DNA of 6,174 nucleotides from an uncultured Clostridia bacterium (GTDB lineage: Bacteria > Bacillota > Clostridia > Lachnospirales > Anaerotignaceae). Shown piece after piece: positions 1 to 5,908 of the stretch (position 1 is its first letter; each line of letters starts with the position of its first letter). The translations under genes were made by a program, and so were the position numbers. The notes under the pieces were generated by a model that was not told where the DNA came from, searched no databases, and saw nothing but the letters and a program-made list of their open reading frames with translations. Where the stretch lies: NCBI GenBank assembly GCA_937888765.1, contig CALASU010000283.1:1-6174 (forward strand), in the 5' to 3' direction.

Positions 1-428
1 TCCATTAATTCTCTGAAATAATATGTCTTTTCATTCAACTTCTGATTTGCAGCAGACGAACGTTCCTCAGCTATATTAGTCAAAATCAAAAAAATAACAG
101 AACACACAAGAATTCCGTAGCACAAGAAAACTCCAAGCCAATCAGGCATTTGAGGTATCAACATACATGCAAGCCCAGCCAGGAGCATCAGTCCCAGTTC
201 CATAAAGCTAATAACTAACACCGCCGTATTGATCTGCCACTTTTTGTCTTTCCTTTTCGAAAAAACAAACCAGGAAAATGCAAAATGCAAAACAAATGCC
301 AGCATTATAAAACTATATCCAGTCCAGAATATCCCTTCAAATTTACTGGATGCAGTAAAACAAATGCTATTAAACAAACAGATCAATGCTATCCAACAAA
401 TAATATAACTTCTCAATGGTTTTTTCAT
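1..428 (-). CDS. Multi-pass membrane protein of unknown function (N-terminal part, cut by window edge)
   Basis: An open frame with no stop starts at the ATG at 428-426 and runs off the left edge after 142 codons. I do not recognise the family. The visible part has four hydrophobic segments at about residues 7-26, 32-56, 67-91 and 97-119. Positive charges near the N-terminus (KKPLR) and between segments 2 and 3 (SKRKDKK) predict both termini in the cytoplasm. After segment 4 the chain becomes polar and charged (AEERSSAANQKLNEK), so a cytosolic C-terminal domain probably follows outside the window. An AAGGTG Shine-Dalgarno sequence lies 9 bases before the ATG. A GTG four codons upstream is in frame but has no properly spaced site. 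The gene begins 44 bases after the stop of the SPFH gene with no terminator between them, so it is probably co-transcribed and may be its membrane partner. The reading frame and topology are well supported; the function is unknown. Confidence 0.8.
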   Translation of the reverse strand, partial: MKKPLRSYIICWIALICLFNSICFTASSKFEGIFWTGYSFIMLAFVLHFAFSWFVFSKRKDKKWQINTAVLVISFMELGLMLLAGLACMLIPQMPDWLGVFLCYGILVCSVIFLILTNIAEERSSAANQKLNEKTYYFRELM

Positions 429-472
429 ATTTCCTTTCACCTTCTTACCATTGCTACATTCATAAAACTATT

Positions 473-1927
473 TTAACTAAGTTTCGTTCCACATTCCAAA
501 CAGAATTTCCCGCCTGTCGGTACTTCAGTACCACAATCAGGACATTTATTTACTAATGGCTGTCCGCATTCCATGCAAAATTTTCCCTTAGGAGTTTTAT
601 TCCCACATGCAGGACAGATCATCTCATTATCTGCAAGCTTTTCAACTTTAGTACCACATTCCAGACAGAATTTTGCATTAGCAGGAAGCAAATTCCCACA
701 ATTAGCACACTGACAACCTTCCTGAGCTTCAATCTTTTCCTCGGAATTGCTATTCTGAGTTCCCCAGTTAAACCCTTTCATCATTTCGCCAACCTGTGGA
801 GCCATTGTTCCCATTGCAGCCATTCCAACACCAAATCCAAGCATATCACCAAACATAGATCCACCGCCGCCAGCAGTGCCAACAGAACCCATATTACCAA
901 TACCCTCTGCATATGCTTTCTGAACCTCTGCCTGAAGGACATCTTTCTGATTGTAGCCTTTTGCTTGCATCACTGCCGCTTCTGCCATGCCAGCCATCTG
1001 CACTGCCTGTGCTTCTGCCTGTGCCTCAATTAAACGTCTTTCCGCTTCCCTTCTTGCAATTTCTGTTTCTGTTGTCTGCCTTTCCAGAATAGCCCCTCTT
1101 TGTGCTGCCTTAATTCTTGCTTCCGCCTCTGCTTCTGCAGTCATATATGCCGCTTTGCTTTCCGCTTGAGATGCACGCACTTCCGCTTCAGCTTCTGCCA
1201 TTCGCTTCTGTAAAGTAACCATATGTAATTCACGCAAACGCTTAAAATTAAGATCACTTTCAGGTAATACAACAGTTGTTAGATAGAACTGAGGAATCGT
1301 CAAACCATATTCTTCAAATCCCGGTAAAATCTTCTCTCTAAGTGCTGCAGATAATTCTGTAAGATGCTCATCAACTTCAACAATATCAATATTCTGCTGT
1401 TTAATCACTGTAGAAAGATTCGATTTTATCGCTGTAGAGATCAATGGTCTGAAGGAGGTCTGAAGTGATTTTGTAAAATTCTTTCCGTCTTCTCCCCATG
1501 CAATCCCGTTCATGGTTCCAACTAATTTAATCAGCATCTTTCTGCCATCTGCAATAGCCAGATTCATTTCGCCAGATGCGCCCAACTCTACAGGGATACC
1601 CAACGTCGGCTCCACAAACCGTACTTTTGAATCCGTTCCCCATTTAACAGCCATCTGTACTGTTTTATTAATAAAGTAAACCTCACAATGGAAAACACTT
1701 ACACCTGTAACAATATCAATCATTTTAGTTAAAATAGGGATATTCTCCGCATTCAGTTTATATCGCCCAGGTCCAAAGGTATCCGCTGCCTGTCCATTAG
1801 CAAAGAAAATTGCTTCCTGGCTCTCATGAACAATCAGTTCAGTCATACTATTAAAGTCTTCATTTGGATATTTCCATATAAATGTTGAATTGTCACCTTC
1901 ATATTTAATCAATTCCGATAATGCCAT
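473..1927 (-). CDS. SPFH/Band-7 domain protein with three C-terminal zinc ribbons (virion-core-like family)
   Basis: This 484-residue protein has an SPFH (stomatin/prohibitin/flotillin) domain at about residues 25-225. It is the Firmicutes subtype annotated as Band_7_1 or virion-core-like, recognisable by LIVHESQEAIFF and FGPGRYKL. An Ala/Glu-rich helix likely to form a coiled coil follows (about 226-342), then a Gly/Met-rich linker (343-386). Three CxxC...CxxC zinc ribbons end the protein: C407/C410/C421/C424, C438/C441/C451/C454 and C462/C465/C476/C479. No transmembrane segment or signal peptide is seen, so it is probably cytosolic and membrane-associated through partners. SPFH proteins form oligomeric membrane scaffolds. 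Bacillus subtilis YdjI, from a PspA-linked envelope-stress operon, is a related type, though orthology is not shown here. The start is firm: CCTCCTTA at 1935-1942 reads TAAGGAGG on the coding strand, 7 bases before the ATG. It lies 87 bases after the RHH gene and 44 bases before the membrane-protein gene. Ribbons 1 and 3 are nearly identical, which suggests an internal duplication. Confidence 0.92.
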   Translation of the reverse strand: MALSELIKYEGDNSTFIWKYPNEDFNSMTELIVHESQEAIFFANGQAADTFGPGRYKLNAENIPILTKMIDIVTGVSVFHCEVYFINKTVQMAVKWGTDSKVRFVEPTLGIPVELGASGEMNLAIADGRKMLIKLVGTMNGIAWGEDGKNFTKSLQTSFRPLISTAIKSNLSTVIKQQNIDIVEVDEHLTELSAALREKILPGFEEYGLTIPQFYLTTVVLPESDLNFKRLRELHMVTLQKRMAEAEAEVRASQAESKAAYMTAEAEAEARIKAAQRGAILERQTTETEIARREAERRLIEAQAEAQAVQMAGMAEAAVMQAKGYNQKDVLQAEVQKAYAEGIGNMGSVGTAGGGGSMFGDMLGFGVGMAAMGTMAPQVGEMMKGFNWGTQNSNSEEKIEAQEGCQCANCGNLLPANAKFCLECGTKVEKLADNEMICPACGNKTPKGKFCMECGQPLVNKCPDCGTEVPTGGKFCLECGTKLS

Positions 1928-2014
1928 TTTTGTCCCTCCTTATTTACAACTAAAGATTCTAATATTATTTAGACAATAGATACGTTTCTATAATATCTTT
2001 CTAAAATATAGTTC

Positions 2015-2200
2015 TTATTCTATCTCCATATGATTTAAAGCAAATTCAAGGCTTAACATCATAATTTCATTTCTGCTTCTTCCTGTCCGCTTTACAACTT
2101 CATCAATATCCTTCAACATATCCTTCGGAATTCTCATTGATACAATCATAGATTCTCCTGTATACTTATTGGGCTTTATTATCAGTTTTGGCTCATCCAT
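2015..2200 (-). CDS. Ribbon-helix-helix DNA-binding protein (CopG/Arc type), putative regulator
   Basis: This 61-residue protein is essentially one ribbon-helix-helix domain. A beta strand lies at about residues 18-24 (MIVSMRI). Helix A (about 26-39, KDMLKDIDEVVKRT) follows, then the TGRSRNE turn typical of CopG/Arc repressors, then helix B (about 43-58). Such proteins dimerise through the strand, insert it into the major groove, and bind short palindromic or repeated half-sites. The start at 2200 is supported by GGAGGG (CCCTCC at 2207-2212), 6 bases upstream. The gene sits between the TIR and SPFH genes in the same orientation. No toxin-like partner directly overlaps it, so autoregulation of the cluster is more likely than a classic type II antitoxin role, although the latter is not excluded. 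The TGTA/TACA sites in the promoter at 5092-5120 are a candidate target (inference). Confidence 0.82.
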   Translation of the reverse strand: MDEPKLIIKPNKYTGESMIVSMRIPKDMLKDIDEVVKRTGRSRNEIMMLSLEFALNHMEIE

Positions 2201-2239
2201 GATCAGCCCTCCATTTCAAATGCTTCTCTCAGATTTCAG

Positions 2240-2270
2240 ATAACCCCAAAGATAGTATCCTTGGGGTTAT
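2240..2270 (-). terminator. Hairpin between TIR and RHH genes; possible partial terminator
   Basis: ATAACCCCAA (2240-2249) and TTGGGGTTAT (2261-2270) form a perfect 10-bp stem with an 11-base loop, starting 5 bases after the TIR stop codon on the minus strand. The stem contains four consecutive G-C pairs. The sequence after it on the minus strand (CTGAAATCTGAG) is not a run of T, so this is not a strong intrinsic terminator. It could be a leaky terminator or an mRNA-stabilising 3' hairpin that lowers expression of the downstream genes relative to the TIR gene. Confidence 0.5.
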
Positions 2271-2275
2271 AATAC

Positions 2276-5059
2276 TTATTCATTTATAGAAATCCACATT
2301 GCAGGACGCACATTATAATAATTACTTGCTCTATGAAGAGAACCAGCACTTAGATCACTGATTTTTCCATGTGTATTATTAACAGTGTAAATGGCATCAT
2401 TTGATTTATTTATAGACCGTAATGCATAATCAAGTCTATAGTCATCTTTCGCTTGATTAGAAACATACTCTGTTCTCAATGTACTTCTTTCTCTAACATA
2501 CTGTTCCATTTCCTCTTGGCTCAATAAAAATATTTTGTCTAATACATTCGGTTCTTCAGTTACTGTAAGGAGAATATTTTCTTTTTCTTCATCGGTAAAG
2601 GCTTTATTATAAAACAACTCTCCATTTAAATTTGCTCGAAGCAAACAATTTTCCCATGTAACATTTTTATCAGGCCAATGAAATTGATCATATGCCAAAA
2701 TATATTTGCTAAACAAAAGTATTCTGTCGCCCTGTCTATCCAGAACAATCCATTCAATTGGTTCTTTCCCATTTGTTGCTATAGCATCTTGTTCCAAAGA
2801 ACCCATAACAACTACATCACCAACTTCAGCTTTCTCCAACAAGATTTTTGTTATTTTGGCAATTTGTTCTTTAGAATCTTTATAGTTATCTATAAATTTT
2901 AAATATATAAGTGCTTCATCATATGCCTCTCGCTGAACACACTCTTCTACTTTTGAAGATAAAATTTCCTGATAATTTTTTTGGACAATAATATCCTTGA
3001 ATTCCGTATAACTTTCATAGTCACATGCTTCTTTTTTTTCCATTGCCCAAATCGCCTTCGTAGTAACATATCGTACTTCAGAATCTTTATAATCTCCGAT
3101 TGCTTCAAAAGCCATATAAGCCTTTTCGTATTCTCCCTCCTCTAACAAAACCATTGCCGCCTCATATTCTTGCGCAGGTTTTAAAATCATTACATATATG
3201 CCTGTAGCAATAACCCCTAAGATTACGATTAAACTTACAATAAACAGAATTTTTCTTTTCTTAGCAGACTGTTCTGCTTGTTTTTTTAATTTAACAGCAG
3301 CTATTTTTTCTTTTTCGGTTTCTAAAAGTTTCTGAAGTTTTTCTTGATATTTGTCTATAAGCTCTAAAGAATCCTTATATACCTCAAAGCTATGCAATCC
3401 CTCTATACATTGTTTTAACTCATCAGAAGAAGTTGCATTTTCCGCTTTCTGACAAATATCCTGATATTTTCTTTCTTTTTCTTCAAGATCACTATCTTTC
3501 TTTTGAATCGCCTTATTATAATCTTCTTTTAAAAGCCGATCACTTTCAGCAACTTTTTCAATACACCGTTCCTTTTGAATATGCAATAAATATTGTTCCA
3601 TTTCTTCGGCACTGTGTACTTCCTGTACTATTTTATCAAAAAATTCCCTTTTAGCTTCTTCCAATCTCTCTGTAACAGTACCATTTGCATATTTCGTTGC
3701 TCTGCTTAACAGTTTATCATTATTCCATTCAGTCGGAGCTTGTTCTGCAACTTCTCTCATATATTTAGTATAAGATTCATATGTAAAACGATAAGCATAT
3801 TTATTACAAATATCCTCTGCACTTAAATATCCAGGAATTTCATATTGCTTCATCATTTCTGTAATATGATCTTCTTCTACTCCAAAAGAAATTTTTTCTG
3901 AAACAGCGTTAGTTTTATATGCAGAAATCTTTTTTTCTACCAAATCGTTTAAATCAACACACTGATTTGCTGCCAAAGCTTTACCGATATACGCTTCTGC
4001 ACACTCTGCATCCTGATTTAAAACATCTTCAAAAAAAGCATCTGCTCTATTCCATTCCGAATCCTCTAAAGCAATTTTTCCTCGCTTTAAAAGTGCATCT
4101 ATATTACCAGAGGTAATATTTTGCATAACAACAGTTTCTGTTACTGAAGCTGTTTTTTCTTTATCTGTATCAATAATCTTTGAAATGCCACGAATCAAGT
4201 CCTGCATAAAGCCCAATTTAGACATATCCTGTGCCTGCAGATGTGAGAATTCTTCTGGCAGATCATAAGGATCCATATCTTTATACGCAGGAATAAGCAT
4301 TTTCTTCGCTCCATTTTTAATCAATGCAAGATATCTGCTCCATTCATTTTTCACCCATACCGCATTAAAGTATTCAGGCTTTGTACCTAATACCACCATA
4401 ACCTTCGCAGAATTCAGTGCTGCAAAAATATAGGGTTCATAGGCTGTCCCCAATTTATCTTCTAATGTAATTCTGGAATAGAATACCTTGAAGCCTTCTG
4501 TTGTCAATTGATGATACAAATCATTTGCCAAAACAGAATCCATCGTTCTTCTGCCATTATTATCAGTATCCTTATAGCAGATAAATACATCAAACGGGTC
4601 CTCTTTCTGAGAAATTTCTAAAATGCCTTTCTGAATTTCATCAATTGCTTTTGCTTCTGCTTCATAAATCGCTTTCTGCGCTGCATCAGCATACTGTAAG
4701 GCAGATTTATAATCTTCATCCGCAAAAACAGAAGTATACTGCGCCCTATTTACAGTAGGCACCCTTTTATGACTAGAAGGATCTTCTACATATTCGATCC
4801 CATAACGGCACAGTACCAAAGACCAATAAGACTCTGCATCCGTCTTATCTGCATTTAAAATTTGCTCATAAATACTCATCGCTTTGTCAAATTCATTATT
4901 CCGACGAAAATGATTTGCACGATCATACATATTTGCTTTTTTATCATCATCAAGATTAGGCAGTGTCTGTTTTGTGCCACAATATTCACATTCAACTATA
5001 GACATCCCTGTCTGAACTTCAAGGTCGCCTCCGCACATTTTACATTTTAAAAATGCCAT
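2276..5059 (-). CDS. Zinc ribbon-TPR-TIR protein with one transmembrane helix and DUF6273-like C-terminus
   Basis: This 927-residue protein is numbered here from the ATG at 5059. Order: an N-terminal zinc ribbon (C6/C9/C24/C27); a TPR-like helical pair (about 42-90); a TIR domain (about 153-297); a second TPR-like unit (about 321-365); a Lys/Glu-rich coiled coil (about 474-600); one transmembrane helix (about 604-626); two TPR-like units with YKDS motifs (657-660, 726-729); and a DUF6273-like domain (about 744-927). The TIR domain starts with FDVFICYKD. Its WVKNE motif places E239 where NAD+-cleaving TIR domains have their catalytic glutamate, so NADase activity is plausible but unproven. DUF6273 hallmarks are EWIVLD, LRANLN, AFTDEE, DKIFLLS and VRPAMW. 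Basic residues before the helix (KKQAEQSAKKRK) predict the TIR domain in the cytoplasm and the C-terminus outside. A TTG at 5077 is in frame, but AAGGGGAG lies 6 bases before the ATG at 5059, so I chose the ATG. It is the first gene of the cluster. Its target and ligand are unknown. Confidence 0.9.
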   Translation of the reverse strand: MAFLKCKMCGGDLEVQTGMSIVECEYCGTKQTLPNLDDDKKANMYDRANHFRRNNEFDKAMSIYEQILNADKTDAESYWSLVLCRYGIEYVEDPSSHKRVPTVNRAQYTSVFADEDYKSALQYADAAQKAIYEAEAKAIDEIQKGILEISQKEDPFDVFICYKDTDNNGRRTMDSVLANDLYHQLTTEGFKVFYSRITLEDKLGTAYEPYIFAALNSAKVMVVLGTKPEYFNAVWVKNEWSRYLALIKNGAKKMLIPAYKDMDPYDLPEEFSHLQAQDMSKLGFMQDLIRGISKIIDTDKEKTASVTETVVMQNITSGNIDALLKRGKIALEDSEWNRADAFFEDVLNQDAECAEAYIGKALAANQCVDLNDLVEKKISAYKTNAVSEKISFGVEEDHITEMMKQYEIPGYLSAEDICNKYAYRFTYESYTKYMREVAEQAPTEWNNDKLLSRATKYANGTVTERLEEAKREFFDKIVQEVHSAEEMEQYLLHIQKERCIEKVAESDRLLKEDYNKAIQKKDSDLEEKERKYQDICQKAENATSSDELKQCIEGLHSFEVYKDSLELIDKYQEKLQKLLETEKEKIAAVKLKKQAEQSAKKRKILFIVSLIVILGVIATGIYVMILKPAQEYEAAMVLLEEGEYEKAYMAFEAIGDYKDSEVRYVTTKAIWAMEKKEACDYESYTEFKDIIVQKNYQEILSSKVEECVQREAYDEALIYLKFIDNYKDSKEQIAKITKILLEKAEVGDVVVMGSLEQDAIATNGKEPIEWIVLDRQGDRILLFSKYILAYDQFHWPDKNVTWENCLLRANLNGELFYNKAFTDEEKENILLTVTEEPNVLDKIFLLSQEEMEQYVRERSTLRTEYVSNQAKDDYRLDYALRSINKSNDAIYTVNNTHGKISDLSAGSLHRASNYYNVRPAMWISINE

Positions 5060-5065
5060 ACTTTT

Positions 5066-5073
5066 CTCCCCTT
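5066..5073 (-). promoter_or_regulatory. Ribosome binding site that fixes the TIR gene start
   Basis: CTCCCCTT on the plus strand reads AAGGGGAG on the coding strand and ends 6 bases before the ATG at 5059. The alternative TTG at 5077 lies just upstream of this site and would put it inside the coding region, with no Shine-Dalgarno sequence of its own. This favours the ATG, which also begins the conserved zinc ribbon after only five residues. Confidence 0.8.
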
Positions 5074-5091
5074 CCAAACTATTTTAATTTA

Positions 5092-5120
5092 AGTGTAATA
5101 CATTTGTATTCATATAACAA
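5092..5120 (-). promoter_or_regulatory. Predicted sigma-A promoter of the TIR/RHH/SPFH cluster
   Basis: On the minus strand a -35 box TTGTTA (5115-5120) is followed by a 17-base spacer and a -10 box TACACT (5092-5097). Each box matches the consensus at four of six positions. Transcription would start near 5085, leaving a leader of roughly 25 bases before the ATG at 5059. The placement fits the first gene of the cluster and the spacer has the optimal length. Confidence 0.6.
5094..5110. promoter_or_regulatory. Candidate operator: overlapping TGTA/TACA palindromes in the promoter spacer
   Basis: TGTA (5094-5097), TACA (5099-5102) and TGTA (5105-5108) alternate in orientation. They make the palindrome TGTA-A-TACA and the overlapping AATACA-TT-TGTATT (5097-5110). 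Both lie between, and touch, the -10 and -35 boxes of the cluster promoter, a classic position for repression. The RHH protein encoded in the cluster is the obvious candidate binder (inference). AT-rich sequence produces short dyads by chance, so confidence is moderate. Confidence 0.42.
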
Positions 5121-5165
5121 TAGTACTTTTGCTAAATTTTATTAATTAAAAGGCAATTCGTTCAA

Positions 5166-5202
5166 TATAGAATTTATATTAAGCTATTTCAGAAATTCTA
5201 TA
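5166..5202. repeat. 10-bp inverted repeat with 17-base spacer
   Basis: TATAGAATTT (5166-5175) and AAATTCTATA (5193-5202) are perfect reverse complements. The arms are AT-rich and could be a two-site operator or a weak hairpin upstream of the TIR promoter. The right arm overlaps a plus-strand TATAAT (5199-5204), which has no good -35 box. A chance origin is possible in this base composition. Confidence 0.4.
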
Positions 5203-5330
5203 ATATTTTAAAATAATTTATAGGTAGTAAAATAGTATTATACCCCCTATACACTAAACTTTTTATAAAAATATCGCTCATATCGTATACTTTAGATATA
5301 CAATAATATATTCTCACTATGATATATAGC

Positions 5331-5367
5331 CCCTGTGCCAACTACGGCACAGGGATTCTTGCTTTTT
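5331..5367 (+). terminator. Strong intrinsic terminator-like hairpin with no upstream plus-strand gene
   Basis: CCCTGTGCC (5331-5339) and GGCACAGGG (5346-5354) form a perfect GC-rich 9-bp stem with a 6-base loop. A T-rich tail (ATTCTTGCTTTTT) ends at 5367 on the plus strand. The minus-strand sequence after the stem (GCTATATATC) is not T-rich, so termination would act on plus-strand transcripts. No plus-strand protein gene precedes it within the window. It may therefore end a small RNA, insulate the downstream genes, or be left over from a lost gene. Confidence 0.65.
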
Positions 5368-5404
5368 ATCAATATAACAATACTTATCAATTTTATCAAA
5401 GCTA

Positions 5405-5442
5405 AAAAAGTTCCTTTATATGACGAATAAAAAGTTCCTTTA
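5405..5442. repeat. Two 14-base direct repeats upstream of the Mor-like gene
   Basis: AAAAAGTTCCTTTA occurs at 5405-5418 and again at 5429-5442, exactly 24 bases apart start to start with a 10-base gap. The pair lies just upstream of the likely promoter of the 109-residue regulator gene. It could be tandem binding sites for that regulator or another one. The spacing is a little over two helical turns, so both copies would face nearly the same side of the DNA. Confidence 0.55.
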
Positions 5443-5460
5443 AAAGAATCTTTTTAAGAC

Positions 5461-5490
5461 TGGATTTATGCAAATAAGCACATCTATAAT
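5461..5490 (+). promoter_or_regulatory. Possible promoter of the Mor-like/zinc-ribbon gene pair
   Basis: A perfect -10 box TATAAT lies at 5485-5490, 34 bases before the ATG at 5525. The best -35 candidate is the weak TGGATT at 5461-5466, with an 18-base spacer. Such a promoter might need an activator, and the direct repeats just upstream (5405-5442) are in the right place for one. Confidence 0.4.
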
Positions 5491-5524
5491 TTCCATATAA
5501 AGGCTAAAGCAAAGGGGGAATCCT

Positions 5525-5854
5525 ATGAAACAGATTGATTTAAATGATCTGAATGAAGAATCTGTTTATAAAGCATTTAATGTTGATGGCAATGAATCTG
5601 AAGCATTGAATGACAGCTACTTAGAGATGTATGAGTTAATTGGCCGTGATGCCATGCTGAAATTATTCAAATATTTCCGTGGCGATAAAATTGACTGCCC
5701 TATGAGATTATATCGCCCAGACTACATAGCAGATTTGGTCAGTCAAACACCAGATCGCCGTGAGCGAGCTAAGATTGCAAGAGCTGGTGGATATACCATA
5801 AAATTTATTGAGGGGGTGTTGAGTAAACGAAGAAATGAAATCGAACCTGATTAA
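5525..5854 (+). CDS. Mor-like helix-turn-helix transcriptional regulator (tentative)
   Basis: This 109-residue protein starts with an acidic segment (residues 1-30). The rest resembles small Firmicutes proteins of the Mor transcription activator family: an amphipathic helix (YLEMYELIGRDAMLKLFKYF), a GDKIDCP turn, a basic stretch around RLYRPDYI, and a probable C-terminal helix-turn-helix (about 76-102: RRERAKIARAGGYTIKFIEGVL). Mor proteins activate transcription in phage Mu, and the small bacterial relatives are mostly uncharacterised. The family call rests on pattern recognition and could be wrong; a DNA-binding role is more secure than the family name. AAGGGGG ends 6 bases before the ATG at 5525 and confirms the start. 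The gene is divergent from the TIR cluster and is followed after 54 bases by the zinc-ribbon gene, so the two may share a transcript. The direct repeats at 5405-5442 may be its binding sites (inference). Confidence 0.72.
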   Translation: MKQIDLNDLNEESVYKAFNVDGNESEALNDSYLEMYELIGRDAMLKLFKYFRGDKIDCPMRLYRPDYIADLVSQTPDRRERAKIARAGGYTIKFIEGVLSKRRNEIEPD

Positions 5855-5908
5855 ATTGGGTTTATAAGACAAGTATGAAAAATTGTTTTGGTATAAGGAG
5901 GTTTCGCA

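Larger units (their letters stand above)
5060..5524. other. AT-rich divergent intergenic region
   Basis: No convincing protein gene is present in these 465 bases on either strand. The region holds the minus-strand promoter and operator near 5092-5120, a 10-bp inverted repeat at 5166-5202, a plus-strand terminator-like hairpin at 5331-5367, a 14-base direct repeat at 5405-5442, and the probable promoter and ribosome binding site of the Mor-like gene at 5461-5524. The stretch 5205-5330 is AT-rich with TATA-like words, but I could assign nothing definite to it. Confidence 0.75.

Noticed and set aside
285..476. 63-residue open frame on the plus strand
   Set aside because: It lies opposite the well-supported minus-strand membrane-protein gene (start at 428, Shine-Dalgarno present, four clear hydrophobic helices) and has no recognisable domain, so it is a shadow frame.
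987..1169. 60-residue Ala/Ser-rich plus-strand frame
   Set aside because: It is the antisense of the Ala/Glu-rich coiled coil of the SPFH protein. The repetitive codons there leave the opposite strand free of stops.
2015..2200. RHH gene as antitoxin of a type II toxin-antitoxin pair
   Set aside because: No adjacent small toxin gene overlaps or abuts it. Its neighbours are the large TIR and SPFH genes, so a simple toxin-antitoxin call is not supported.
5060..5077. Extended start of the TIR protein at TTG 5077
   Set aside because: The extension would place the AAGGGGAG ribosome binding site inside the coding region and has no upstream site of its own. The ATG at 5059 has ideal spacing.
5319..5405. 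28-codon plus-strand frame across the terminator hairpin
   Set aside because: It has no Shine-Dalgarno site before its ATG, runs through the stem-loop, and has no protein-like features. The terminator explains the structure better.
5405..5442. Direct repeats considered as a CRISPR array or replication iterons
   Set aside because: There are only two copies of 14 bases with a 10-base gap, no spacer-like units, and no replication or cas gene nearby.
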